From: Bradyrhizobium sp. MOS002 | GTDB lineage: Bacteria; Pseudomonadota; Alphaproteobacteria; Rhizobiales; Xanthobacteraceae | DNA: 40,680 bases | Reading direction: 5' to 3' | Assembly (NCBI RefSeq): GCF_003020115.1 | Contig: NZ_PYFX01000027.1 | Coordinates: forward strand, 1-40,680 | In this document: positions 24,017 to 32,969 of the stretch, in pieces | How positions within the stretch are numbered: the first letter of the stretch is position 1 | How the letters are laid out: every line of letters begins with the position of its first letter | Made by a program: the position numbers and the translations under genes | The notes under the pieces: generated by a model | What the model was told of the DNA's origin: nothing | The model's input: only the letters and a program-made list of their open reading frames with translations | Database searches by the model: none

Positions 24017-25045
24017 ATGTCACGCATTGCCATTGCCTCGATCGCGGCGCTGCTGATCGTCGGCCACGCCCACGCGGCCGAGCCGATCACGCTGCGAGAC
24101 ATGGGCTCGTTCCATGTCGGTGGGCGTCTTGTCGAAATCTCCGGCAAGCCGGTGAGGGAGGTCGTGTTCGCGCCCGGCGGCGTGCCGGCCAAGGTCGATC
24201 CCAATGGCACGTATCAGGTCGAGCAGATGTACGTGCAGTATTTCCTGCCGGCAGACGAGAAGGGTGCCTATCCCTTGCTGATGTGGCACGGCGGCGGATT
24301 GACCGGCGTCACCTACGAGACCACGCCTGACGGGCGCGAAGGCTGGCTGAATTATTTTCTGCGAAAGGGGTGGGCGGTCTATAACTCCGACGCAGTAGAG
24401 CGCGGCCGCGCGGGCTGGGCGCAATATCCCGATATCTTCAAAGGCGAGCCGGTCTTCCTGACCACGGCCAATCCGTTCGAGCGTTTTCGCATCGGCGATG
24501 GGCCGAACTCCTACGATCCCGATCCCGCCAAGCGAAAATTGTTGCCGGGCAACCAGTTCCCCATCGAGGGCTACGAGAATTTCGTCAAGCAGAACGTACC
24601 GCGCTGGACCACGACCGACGATGCGACCATCGCCGCCTATATCGCCGAGATCGATCGCGTCGGCCCCTCGGTGCTCCTGTTCCACAGCCAGGCCGGCACC
24701 TTCGGCTTCAAGGTCGCGCAAGCCCGCCCCGACAAGGTCAAGGCGCTGATTGCGATCGAGCCGGCCGGCATCGGCGATCCCGCCAAGGCGGATGTGCTGA
24801 AGAACATTCCGACCCTCATCATCTACGGCGACTATATCGAGCGCGATTCGCGCTGGCCCAAGATCCGCGCCAACGGCATCGCTTTTGCGGACGCCATCAA
24901 GGCGGCCGGGGGCAGCGTCGACGTCGTCGATCTCCCGCAGGCCGGCATCAAGGGAAATTCGCATATGGTGATGATGGACAAGAACAACCTCGAGGTCGCG
25001 GCCCTGATCCAGAAATGGCTCGAGGGCAAAGGCCTGACGAAGTAA
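24017..25045 (+). CDS. Secreted alpha/beta hydrolase within the tcu operon
   Basis: The 342-residue product has a signal peptide (MSRIAIASIAALLIVGHAHAAEP) and an alpha/beta-hydrolase fold: LLMWHGGGLTG (oxyanion region), the nucleophile in LLFHSQAGTFGF (Ser near residue 223), IIYGDYIERD, and the histidine in IKGNSHMVMMDKNN near residue 315. It would act in the periplasm as an esterase or lactonase. GAGGGAG lies 6 bases before the ATG, 28 bp after tcuA, and tcuB follows after 4 bp, so it belongs to this operon. A plausible but unproven job is to release a tricarboxylate from an ester before uptake. It is not part of the classic tcuABC set. Confidence 0.82.
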   Translation: MSRIAIASIAALLIVGHAHAAEPITLRDMGSFHVGGRLVEISGKPVREVVFAPGGVPAKVDPNGTYQVEQMYVQYFLPADEKGAYPLLMWHGGGLTGVTYETTPDGREGWLNYFLRKGWAVYNSDAVERGRAGWAQYPDIFKGEPVFLTTANPFERFRIGDGPNSYDPDPAKRKLLPGNQFPIEGYENFVKQNVPRWTTTDDATIAAYIAEIDRVGPSVLLFHSQAGTFGFKVAQARPDKVKALIAIEPAGIGDPAKADVLKNIPTLIIYGDYIERDSRWPKIRANGIAFADAIKAAGGSVDVVDLPQAGIKGNSHMVMMDKNNLEVAALIQKWLEGKGLTK

Positions 25046-25049
25046 AGCC

Positions 25050-26156
25050 ATGCACGGAACCAGAATTTTGGACGAAGCCGACCGCCTGATGACGGTCTGC
25101 AATTCATGCCGTTACTGCGAGGGTCTTTGCGCGGTATTTCCCGCTATGGAGATGCGGCGCGCCTTCTCCGACGGCGACCTCAATTATCTCGCCAATCTCT
25201 GCCATGGATGCGGCGCCTGCTACGTCGACTGCCAGTTCTCGCCGCCGCACGAATTCAACGTCAACGTCCCGCAGACGCTGGCGATCGCACGCGCGGAATC
25301 CTACGCGGCCTATGCCTGGCCGCAGGCGCTGTCCGGCGCCTTCGCGCGCAACGGTCTCGTCATCAGCATCGTCGCCGCGCTCAGCATGGCCGCCTTCATC
25401 CTCGGCTTCGCGGCCCTGAACGACCGCAGCGTGCTGTTCGGCGTGCACACCGGCCCCGGCGCGTTCTACAGGCTGATGCCGCACAACGCGATGGCGGCGT
25501 TGTTCAGCGCCGCCTTCCTTTATGCGATCTTCGCGCTGGTGATGAGCGTGCGTGCCTTCTGGCGGGATATCGGCCCGCCGATCGGCGGCCGTGCGGACGG
25601 TGGCTCGATCTTTCAGGCGATGCGCGACGCTGGTGAGCTGCGCTATCTCCATGGTGGCGGCGTCGGCTGCTACAATGAGGATGACAAGCCGACCGACCGG
25701 CGCAAGCTTTTCCATCACCTGACCTTCTACGGCTTCTTGCTCTGCTTCGCCGCGACCTCGGTGGCGACGCTCTATCACTATCTGCTCGGCCGCGAGGCGC
25801 CGTATCCATGGTGGGATCTGCCGGTGGTGCTCGGCACGCTCGGCGGCATCGGCCTGGTCATCGGGCCGATCGGCCTGTTCGCGGCCAAGATGCGGCGCGA
25901 TCCGGCGTTGCTCGACGAGCAACGCTACGGCATGGATGTCGGATTCATCGCCATGCTGCTCCTCACCGGCTTCACCGGCATGCTGCTTCTGCTTCTGCGC
26001 GAGACTGCAGCCATGGGGCCGCTGCTCGCGCTGCATTTGGGCGCAGTATTTGCCCTGTTCATCACCATGCCCTACGGCAAGTTCGTGCACGGCATCTATC
26101 GTTTCGCGGCGCTGGTGCGTTACGCGCAGGAGCGCCGCGGAGAAGCCGGTTCTTGA
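25050..26156 (+). CDS. tcuB: Tricarballylate utilization Fe-S/membrane protein TcuB
   Basis: The 368-residue product has two [4Fe-4S] ferredoxin-type sites at the N-terminus (C17, C20, C23, C27; C51, C54, C57, C61), followed by about six membrane helices with histidines (LMPHNAMAALF, HHLTFYGFLLCFAATSVATLYHYLL, FTGMLLLLLRETAAMGPLLALHLG, YGKFVHGIYRFAAL) suited to heme b and quinone contact. In Salmonella TcuB reoxidises TcuA by passing electrons to the quinone pool. It overlaps nothing; the stop lies 3 bp from the convergent hydrolase stop. No tcuC transporter is in the window. Confidence 0.92.
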   Translation: MHGTRILDEADRLMTVCNSCRYCEGLCAVFPAMEMRRAFSDGDLNYLANLCHGCGACYVDCQFSPPHEFNVNVPQTLAIARAESYAAYAWPQALSGAFARNGLVISIVAALSMAAFILGFAALNDRSVLFGVHTGPGAFYRLMPHNAMAALFSAAFLYAIFALVMSVRAFWRDIGPPIGGRADGGSIFQAMRDAGELRYLHGGGVGCYNEDDKPTDRRKLFHHLTFYGFLLCFAATSVATLYHYLLGREAPYPWWDLPVVLGTLGGIGLVIGPIGLFAAKMRRDPALLDEQRYGMDVGFIAMLLLTGFTGMLLLLLRETAAMGPLLALHLGAVFALFITMPYGKFVHGIYRFAALVRYAQERRGEAGS

Positions 26157-26159
26157 GAT

Positions 26160-26834
26160 TCAGACGGTGCGGAAGCGGCCGTCGCGCAGGAAAGCGATCG
26201 TCTGTTCGATCGCGCCGGCGTGACGCGGAAGTCCGGTATGGGACGCCTTCACGACGATATGGTCGGCCATGCCGGCTACCATCGCGCTTTGCACTGAGAC
26301 CCGTCCGTCATTCGGCTTCGGCAGAACCAAGAGACCGGCGACGGGATCGATGAAGCGGTTTCCCGCGATCACGCCGACGGGATAGTCCACGGCGGGTAGG
26401 GCGTCAGGCCGGGACGTGGACGTGGTGGTGAGCTCGAGTCCGGCCGGTCCGTAGAATGCGTTGTAGAGGCGATATCCGCTCAGGAGATCGGCGACCTCGC
26501 TGCCGCCGTTCGGCGTACCCAGCATCACCACGCCGGCAAGCCGGTCCGGACGATACTTTGCGATATAGGCGCGCGTTACTAGGCCGCCCATCGAATGCGC
26601 GACGAAATGCAGCGGCGCCTCACGCTTGGCAAAGCGGGCGACCTCCGGATGGATATCGTCCGCTAGCCCGGCGATCGGCTTGCGGCGGCTGGCATAGTCG
26701 ATGTTGAGCGTTGCGAAGCCGTTGGCCCGGAGCGCCCGTTCCAGTCTGGTCAGGGACACCGAGGTTCGCGCGATACCGTGAAGCAGAACCACTCCAGGGC
26801 ATCGCGCCTCGCCTGATTGAGGCGCCTCGTGCAT
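26160..26834 (-). CDS. Lipase-like alpha/beta hydrolase
   Basis: The 224-residue product is cytoplasmic by sequence (no signal peptide) and carries CPGVVLLHGIARTSVSL (oxyanion region), HFVAHSMGGLVTRAYI with nucleophile Ser81, LGTPNGGSEVADLL, a probable Asp in PKPNDGRVSVQSA and the His in VKASHTGLPRH. This set resembles PGAP1/triacylglycerol lipase-type hydrolases. It begins 5 bp after the stop of the acyltransferase-ligase gene on the same strand, so it is likely co-transcribed and may act on membrane lipids or lysolipids. Substrate unknown. Confidence 0.83.
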   Translation of the reverse strand: MHEAPQSGEARCPGVVLLHGIARTSVSLTRLERALRANGFATLNIDYASRRKPIAGLADDIHPEVARFAKREAPLHFVAHSMGGLVTRAYIAKYRPDRLAGVVMLGTPNGGSEVADLLSGYRLYNAFYGPAGLELTTTSTSRPDALPAVDYPVGVIAGNRFIDPVAGLLVLPKPNDGRVSVQSAMVAGMADHIVVKASHTGLPRHAGAIEQTIAFLRDGRFRTV

Positions 26835-26839
26835 CTCTC

Positions 26840-29800
26840 TTACGCCACCTCGCGCTCCGGGGCAGACGCCTGCTCGCGGGCCATCGTCGTTGCGGTGACG
26901 TAGTCGGTCTTGCCGGTGCCGAGCAGCGGCACCTTGTCGACCACCATGATCGCCGCGGGAACGGTCAGCTCGGACGCGCCGACCGCCTTGGCCTGGCCCT
27001 GCATGGCGCTACGCTCGGCGTTCTTTTCCGTCGTCAGGAGCACGATGCGCTCGCCCTTGCGCGGGTCCGGGATCGACACCGCGACCGATGCTGCCTGCGG
27101 CCACAGGGTCGTCGCGATGTTCTCGACCGCCGACAGCGAGACCATTTCGCCGGCGATCTTGGCAAAGCGCTTGGCGCGCCCCTTGATCGTGATGAAGCCG
27201 GCCGGGTCGATCGCCACGATGTCGCCGGTGTCGTGCCAGCCCTCGGCGAGCGGTTCGAGCACGCCGGGATTTTCGGCCCTGAGATAACCGAGCATGACGT
27301 TCGGTCCGCGCACCGAGAGGCGTCCGCCTTCCTCGATGCCGGGGACCGGGTCGAGGCGGCTTTCCATCAGCGGCGACAGGCGACCGACCGTGCCGGGACG
27401 ATTGGCCATCGGCGTATTCATCGCCAGCACCGGCGCGGTCTCGGTGACGCCATAGCCTTCGAGGATGCGGATGCCGTAACGCTCCATGAAAACCTGCCGG
27501 GTGCGATCCTTGACCGCTTCGGCGCCGGCGATCACCAGGCGTAGGGTCCGGAAGTCGTAGGCATGCGCCGAGCGGGCGTAGCCGGTGAGGAACGTGTCGG
27601 TGCCGAACAGGATCGTGGCGCCGGTCTGGTAGATCAGCTCGGGCACGATCCGATAATGCAGCGGCGAGGGGTACATGTAGATCGGAATGCCCGCGAGCAG
27701 CGGCATCATCATTCCGCCGGTCAGCCCGAAGGAGTGGAATACCGGCAACACGTTGAACACCTTGTCATTGGCGTTGGCATCGACCCGCGCCAGCGCCTGT
27801 GCGGCGTTGGCAAGGATATTGCGGTGGGACAGCACAACGCCCTTGGGCGTGCCTTCCGAGCCCGACGTGAACAGCACGACGGCCGGGTCGCTCGCCTGGC
27901 GGACGACCCGCGGCGTAGTACCGGCGAGCAGGCCCTTGATCTTGTCGGCCGTGCCGATCGAAGCACGGACGTCCTCGAGATAGACGACGCGAACTTCCGC
28001 GGAGATCGCCGCCATCAGCTTGTCGAGCTTGCCCTTCTCGATGAAGGCTTTCGACGTCAGCACGGTCTTGACCTGCGCGGCCTTCATGGCGGCGAGCACG
28101 TTGACCGGGCCGGCCGAGAAGTTGAGCATCGCTGGCACCCGGCCGATGTTTTGCAGCGCCATGAAAACGACGGCGACCCCTGCGGAATTCGGCAGCAGCA
28201 CGCCGACATTCTCGCCGACGGCGGTGCCGTTCTCCAGCTTCCGGCTCAAGACCTGCGCGCCCAGGATCAGCTTGCGATAGGTCAGCTTGGTGCCGAGCGC
28301 GTCCTCGACGATGACCTTGCCGGTGTCGCGGTCGCGATAGGCGTGTCCGAGTGCCTCGAACAGGGTGTGATCGAGCATGGCGTTCTTCACCATGGCGTCG
28401 ATCATCACGTCCTGAAGAGCTGCGCCCGCGGCGTTGCGGCGCGCCTTGCCCTTGAGCGCCGCGTCGACCGGAAGCTTGACCGGCGGCAGGATGGTGACGG
28501 TCACCCGCGGAAACCACGAGCGCTTGATCTGGCTGCCGTTGAGATAGCTGAGATGCGAACGCTGGGCGCCTTCGATGCGGACCGGGACGACGACCGCGTC
28601 GGCCTTGTCCGCGATCATCGCGGTGCCATCATAGACCTTCATCAGCGAGCCGGAGACGGTGATGCGTCCCTCCGGAAAGATCACGACCGGCTCGCCGGCG
28701 GCGACGAGCTTGATGAGGTCGCGCGCGGCCAGCGGCTTGGTGGGGTCCATGGTGTAGTGCTTGACCACCCGCAGGAACGGCTTGGCCCACCAGGCCTTGG
28801 CGATGCCGGTATCGACGGCGAAGCTCGCGTCGATCGGCAGCACGGCGTGCAGCAGCGGGCCGTCGATCAGGCTGACGTGATTGGGCGCGATCAGCATGCG
28901 CGTGCCTGCAGGCGGCAGATTCTCCAGCCCGCGGACCTCGGTGCGGAACAGCGCGCGGAACAGCAGTCCGCCAAAGTCGCGCACGCCTTCCTTGCCCCAC
29001 TTCGTCAGGACGAACCAGACTGCGCCGAAGCTGGCGAGGCCGAGGCCGAAGAAGATCCAGCCGATGTGCAGACCGCCGGCCTGCAGCAGCGCGACGAACA
29101 GCGAGCCGGCCACCATGAAGGCGGCCTGCAGCACGTTTCCGGCGGCGATGATGCGGGCACGCTCGGAGGGGGCGGACCAGGCCTGGACGGCGGCGAAGGA
29201 CGGAACGACAAACAGCCCGCCGCCGAATGCGAAGGCGACGAAGTCGATCAGCATGCGCAGGCCCGCGAACGAGGTCGCGAAGTCGGCAGCGGTGATGTCG
29301 TGGCCCTTGGCGGTCACGCCGATCGCCCAGGCGAGGTCGATGCCGGCAAACCCCATCATGATGGCGCCGATCGGCACCAGCGCGAGGTTCGGGCGAACGT
29401 GGCTCAGATTCGCGGCGAACAGCGAGCCGATGGCAATGCCGATTGCGAAGATCGCGAGACACAACGTCACCACGCCCTCGGTGCCACCGATGACCTCCTT
29501 GACCAGGGCCGGCAGCAGCGAGAGCACGATGGCACCCACCAGCCAGAACCAGGAGACGATCACGGTGCCGTCCCACAGCCGGTGGTCGGCGTGCAGCGTC
29601 TTCAACAGGCCGAGCGTCGAGGTCCACGGATTGCCGTTGACCGGCAGATCGGGTGCGGACGGCGTCGTCGCGGGAATGCGGGAGGCGAAGGCCCAGGACA
29701 GCAGGGCCAGCACGACCACGGCCGACGCGACCCAGCCCATATGCGCGGAGCCGGCCACGAACTGGCCGCCGGCAACGGTGCCGAGCAGGATGGCCATGAA

Positions 29801-30244
29801 GGTCGCGCCTTCGACCAGCGCGTTGCCGGTCGCGAGCTCGCCGAGCTCGAGCTGGTCCGGCAGCATCGCGTATTTCACGGGACCGAACAGGGCGGCGATG
29901 ACGCCGAACAGTGCGAGCGCTGCGAACAGCAGCGGCACCGAGTGCAGGAAGAAGCCGGCCGCGGCAAAGCCCGCCGCAAAGATCTCGGCGAATTTGAGCC
30001 GCCTTGCGACGACGGATTTGACGTATTTGTCGGCGAGCTGGCCGCCGAGCCCGGACAGGATGAAATAGGGGAAGATGAAGACCGCGCCCGCGACCGTCAC
30101 CAGCGCATCTCCGTGGCCGGTCGCGGCACTGTAAAGCAGGATGATGACAAGTGCGTTCTTGAGCACGTTGTCGTTCAGCGCCGAGAAGAATTGCGCCCAG
30201 AACAGCGGCGCGAAGCGGCGTGACGACATCAAATCCCTGATCAT
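26840..30244 (-). CDS. aas: Trifunctional LplT-like MFS / PlsC acyltransferase / acyl-ACP synthetase
   Basis: The 1134-residue product fuses three parts. Residues 1-410 are an MFS lysophospholipid transporter (LplT-like: FFSALNDNVLKNALVIILL, GQLADKY). Residues 430-640 are a PlsC-type acyltransferase with NHVSLIDGP near 452 (NHxxxxD) and VIFPEGRITVSG. Residues 650-1125 are an AMP-dependent acyl ligase with LFTSGSEGTPKGV near 785, GYGVTETAPV and WHDTGDIVAID. In E. coli LplT and Aas are separate and together flip and re-acylate 2-acyl-lysophospholipids on the inner membrane. The start ATG at 30244 (MIRDLMSSRRF) suits the family. Upstream lies the TetR operator region, so this is the probable regulated target. 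Confidence 0.92.
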   Translation of the reverse strand: MIRDLMSSRRFAPLFWAQFFSALNDNVLKNALVIILLYSAATGHGDALVTVAGAVFIFPYFILSGLGGQLADKYVKSVVARRLKFAEIFAAGFAAAGFFLHSVPLLFAALALFGVIAALFGPVKYAMLPDQLELGELATGNALVEGATFMAILLGTVAGGQFVAGSAHMGWVASAVVVLALLSWAFASRIPATTPSAPDLPVNGNPWTSTLGLLKTLHADHRLWDGTVIVSWFWLVGAIVLSLLPALVKEVIGGTEGVVTLCLAIFAIGIAIGSLFAANLSHVRPNLALVPIGAIMMGFAGIDLAWAIGVTAKGHDITAADFATSFAGLRMLIDFVAFAFGGGLFVVPSFAAVQAWSAPSERARIIAAGNVLQAAFMVAGSLFVALLQAGGLHIGWIFFGLGLASFGAVWFVLTKWGKEGVRDFGGLLFRALFRTEVRGLENLPPAGTRMLIAPNHVSLIDGPLLHAVLPIDASFAVDTGIAKAWWAKPFLRVVKHYTMDPTKPLAARDLIKLVAAGEPVVIFPEGRITVSGSLMKVYDGTAMIADKADAVVVPVRIEGAQRSHLSYLNGSQIKRSWFPRVTVTILPPVKLPVDAALKGKARRNAAGAALQDVMIDAMVKNAMLDHTLFEALGHAYRDRDTGKVIVEDALGTKLTYRKLILGAQVLSRKLENGTAVGENVGVLLPNSAGVAVVFMALQNIGRVPAMLNFSAGPVNVLAAMKAAQVKTVLTSKAFIEKGKLDKLMAAISAEVRVVYLEDVRASIGTADKIKGLLAGTTPRVVRQASDPAVVLFTSGSEGTPKGVVLSHRNILANAAQALARVDANANDKVFNVLPVFHSFGLTGGMMMPLLAGIPIYMYPSPLHYRIVPELIYQTGATILFGTDTFLTGYARSAHAYDFRTLRLVIAGAEAVKDRTRQVFMERYGIRILEGYGVTETAPVLAMNTPMANRPGTVGRLSPLMESRLDPVPGIEEGGRLSVRGPNVMLGYLRAENPGVLEPLAEGWHDTGDIVAIDPAGFITIKGRAKRFAKIAGEMVSLSAVENIATTLWPQAASVAVSIPDPRKGERIVLLTTEKNAERSAMQGQAKAVGASELTVPAAIMVVDKVPLLGTGKTDYVTATTMAREQASAPEREVA

Positions 30245-30462
30245 GACTAGTCCTGTTTTGGAAACGCTGTCTGAGGTTGTTTCATTGTCGGATGGGCGTC
30301 GGGACCGGAGGAGATGCGACGGGCATTTGCGGGTTGACGACGATCCCCCCCGACCTGCTCTGCGCCTTTGCCTTCCGATCCTGTTGGTCTCCGCGTGGCG
30401 ACGTTTGGTTCGCAAATGGTTGGCCGCACTCTATTACGCTCCGGCAGGGAGGTGCGCGCGCC

Positions 30463-30729
30463 TCAAGTGAGATGGGCGAGGCGGCGAAAGGGCGAGAGGC
30501 GGCCGAGCAGGCCAATGCGGCGGCCCTCATGACGGGCACGGCCGCGGTTGGCCCGCCACATCCGGAAGGTCGCGCGGCGCTCAGCCAGGACGCCGGCAAT
30601 GTCGTAGGCATTTGCGATGCGATCGATCGGCCCCATCGCGAACCGCAGGAGGGCACGGCCAAATCCGGTTAGGAGAGCTGAGGCGTCATCGACGAAGGTG
30701 GAGGCGATATCAACAGTGAGGGTTTGCAT
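30463..30729 (-). CDS. Small hypothetical protein, possible
   Basis: An 88-residue frame (MQTLTVDIASTFVDDASALL at the start, basic C-terminus with WRANRGRARHEGRR) lies between the TetR operators and the acyltransferase gene on the latter's strand. I do not recognise a family. Support: it begins just inside the divergent promoter region, has a coding-like composition and would be the first gene of the regulated transcript. Against: no clear ribosome binding site, and a 218-bp gap follows before the next gene. The frame is open upstream to 30795, but that part would cross both operators. Confidence 0.4.
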   Translation of the reverse strand: MQTLTVDIASTFVDDASALLTGFGRALLRFAMGPIDRIANAYDIAGVLAERRATFRMWRANRGRARHEGRRIGLLGRLSPFRRLAHLT

Positions 30730-30750
30730 TTTGCTGGTCACCGGGTTAAC

Positions 30751-30765
30751 TTGAACATTGTTCAA
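30751..30765. promoter_or_regulatory. TetR-type operator copy 1, TTGAACATTGTTCAA
   Basis: A perfect 15-bp palindrome with one central base lies directly before the first ATG of the TetR gene. It shares TGAACA-W-TGTTCA with copy 2. The pair between a TetR gene and divergent target genes is a standard autoregulated arrangement. Confidence 0.75.
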
Positions 30766-31401
30766 ATGAGTATCCCGAAAATGAACAATGTTCAATACGG
30801 ATCGTTACGAGACCGAAAAAAATCTCGACGGCGGCATCAGATCGTGGAGATCGCTCGCGGCATCATTGCGACTAAGGGATTGAAATCGTTGAAAGTCCGT
30901 GACGTCGCGGACGCCGCCGGCTGCTCGGTCGGGAGCGTCTATAACGAGTTCGGCGACTTCGACGGGGTGATCCTGACCGTGAATCGGGAGACCGTTAAGG
31001 CGCTAACGGTGCGGCTGGGCCAGGTTCCGGCCGAGGACCCCGTCCGCCAGCTTTACGGGCTGGCTGCGACCTACCTCGAATTTTTCGCGGAGCATGCCAA
31101 TCTGCTGCGTTCGCTGTTCGAACATCGGATGGAGGACGACCGCCCTTATCCCGATGACATCCTTCAGATGGTGATGGACGCCTTCGCGCTGATGCATCCG
31201 CCACTGGTGCGGCTGCTTCCGACTGCAGACGACGTGCAGATCGCGCTGCTGTCACGCACCCTGTTTTCCGCCGTGCACGGGATCATCTCGCTCGGGCTCG
31301 AAGAGCGCATGGTGGCCGTGCCGCCGCAGATGCTGCGCCAGCAGGTCGAACAATTTCTGGATGCGCATCTCGCGGGGCTCGGGATTCTGCCAATACGATA
31401 A
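30766..31401 (+). CDS. TetR-family transcriptional regulator
   Basis: The 211-residue product has a TetR N-terminal helix-turn-helix (RRRHQIVEIARGIIATKGLK, then VRDVADAAGCSVGSVYNEFG) and a helical ligand-binding domain. Divergence from the lipid gene group suggests an acyl or lysolipid ligand; this is inference. The start is uncertain: ATG at 30766 or ATG at 30781, neither with a ribosome binding site. The second operator spans the ATG at 30781, so a repressor bound there would sit on the start of its own gene; a leaderless message is possible. Confidence 0.88.
   Translation: MSIPKMNNVQYGSLRDRKKSRRRHQIVEIARGIIATKGLKSLKVRDVADAAGCSVGSVYNEFGDFDGVILTVNRETVKALTVRLGQVPAEDPVRQLYGLAATYLEFFAEHANLLRSLFEHRMEDDRPYPDDILQMVMDAFALMHPPLVRLLPTADDVQIALLSRTLFSAVHGIISLGLEERMVAVPPQMLRQQVEQFLDAHLAGLGILPIR
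30782..30794. promoter_or_regulatory. TetR-type operator copy 2, TGAACAATGTTCA
   Basis: A perfect 13-bp palindrome around one central base, 31 bp from copy 1 centre to copy 2 centre is about three DNA turns, so two dimers could bind on the same face. It overlaps the second possible start codon of the TetR gene. Confidence 0.7.
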
Positions 31402-31415
31402 AGTGCTGAGCGCTG

Positions 31416-32723
31416 CTACGCGTTCGCGGACTTGCGCTGCCGCGAGGTCACGACGACGACGTCCGTCGTCCCGTTGTCGACCTGAACACGGTTGCGTCCC
31501 TTCTCCTTAGCGCCATAGCAGGCGGCATCCGCGCGCCGCATCGCGTCCTCGAGCGTGGTGTTGCCGTCGGTGATGCAGGCAACGCCGATGCTGGCCGTCA
31601 CTGCAAAGCAGCGGTCGTCCCAGGCGAAGACGGACAGCTCGAGAGACCGGCGCAGCCGTTCGGCGATATCGACGGCGTCGTACGGCGGGCACCGCGGCAG
31701 GATCAAGCCGAATTCGTCACCGCCGAGTCGGGCCACCAGGTCATGCGGCCGCCGCTCCTGTTGCAGGAGGCGCGAGATCTGGCAGAGCAGGCGGTCGCCG
31801 GCGAGGTGGCCGCAGCTGTCGTTGACGTCCTTGAACTGGTCGAGATCGAGCAGGATCAGGCTCAGCGAACCCGCCGCGGTGTCGTCCAGCTCGCTTTGCA
31901 GGCGCGCCTCGAACGCGCGACGGTTGGACAGGCCGGTCAGCCAATCGTGCGACGCCTGCCAGGCCAGGCGCTCTTTCTCGGCATGCAGGGCATCCTCGAA
32001 CGCCTGTCGTTGCAGCACCAATCGCCGCGTGTGCCAGATCAGGAGCAGGATCAGCGTCACGGCCGTGACGATATTGACGCCGGTCAGCGTCATCTTGATA
32101 GCGCGCGAGCCTTCGCCGAGGACGGTAGAGAACCGGTTGGCGTGCACCGTGAACTGAGTGTTGAGCTCCGAGAGCCGCGACGACAATAATTGCAGGCGGT
32201 CGCCGTTCTGAACCGGCCCGTTCTTCAACTCTGACCGGATCACCTCGCCGAACACGCTCAGCTCCAGCAGCATGGGGTCGGTGGCAGCCCATTCGCGGAT
32301 CGCTTCCTTGAGAAAGCTGACCTCTTTGAAATAGCGAAACAGCCAGATCAATCCCGCCACGTCATCGGGATGGTTGCCGCCCTGCAGGAAGCCGATGCGG
32401 GCGGCCTCGACGTCGACCGGATCGCGCTCGAGCGCCCAGCGCGCGAACTCGTCGCCGATGGGAACGGCCAGCGAGGCCTGATATTGCCCAAATTGGCTGG
32501 CGTCGCCCGAATGCAGATAGAGATTGAGGAAATAGACGGCGTTCTTCTGCGAGCGCGACCACAGCGCTTCGCCCGCGACATAGGCGCGGACCGAGGACAT
32601 CACCTCCAGGCTAAACCCGGCGATCGCCGCCTGCAGCAGAACGACCGTGACGAAAGGCGAGACGAGCTTGATGACGTGAAGGAAGTTGCGTCCCTTCGTT
32701 GACGGCGCTGTTCTGCGAAACAC
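31416..32723 (-). CDS. Membrane-anchored diguanylate cyclase (GGDEF)
   Basis: The 435-residue product has an N-terminal membrane helix (VSPFVTVVLLQAAIAGFSL), a periplasmic region of about 170 residues with no domain I recognise, a second helix (TGVNIVTAVTLILLLIW), a short coiled linker and a GGDEF domain. The domain has DWLTGLSNRRAFE, LDLDQFKDVNDSCGH and the active motif GGDEF near residue 332. RPHD lies five residues before GGDEF and fits the inhibitory I-site (RxxD). It should make cyclic di-GMP in response to a periplasmic signal. No EAL domain. The start is a GTG at 32723 with GGGGAA upstream. It is convergent with the TetR gene. Confidence 0.92.
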   Translation of the reverse strand: MFRRTAPSTKGRNFLHVIKLVSPFVTVVLLQAAIAGFSLEVMSSVRAYVAGEALWSRSQKNAVYFLNLYLHSGDASQFGQYQASLAVPIGDEFARWALERDPVDVEAARIGFLQGGNHPDDVAGLIWLFRYFKEVSFLKEAIREWAATDPMLLELSVFGEVIRSELKNGPVQNGDRLQLLSSRLSELNTQFTVHANRFSTVLGEGSRAIKMTLTGVNIVTAVTLILLLIWHTRRLVLQRQAFEDALHAEKERLAWQASHDWLTGLSNRRAFEARLQSELDDTAAGSLSLILLDLDQFKDVNDSCGHLAGDRLLCQISRLLQQERRPHDLVARLGGDEFGLILPRCPPYDAVDIAERLRRSLELSVFAWDDRCFAVTASIGVACITDGNTTLEDAMRRADAACYGAKEKGRNRVQVDNGTTDVVVVTSRQRKSANA

Positions 32724-32969
32724 TTTGCGTTCCCCAAGTCGCTCGACGACCCCAGCGGAGCGATCTGCTCATAACGCAGATTACGCGTGAAGGGTGCTCA
32801 GCTCGACTTAAAAATGCCGGAAGACTGCGTCGCAGAGTGAAGGCGCTGTGAAGCGGATGCTTGCAGATCGCTGCAAATGCCGCCGAAGCGGAACTGACGC
32901 GGCATCGGCGAGCCGATGTCGCGCATTTGCCCCGAGTGGTTTACCTGATGGAGAGAGAATGCTCTGGCG

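Noticed and set aside
27563..30223. 886-codon plus-strand frame opposite the acyltransferase-ligase gene
   Set aside because: Antisense shadow; no family match, low-complexity polar composition.
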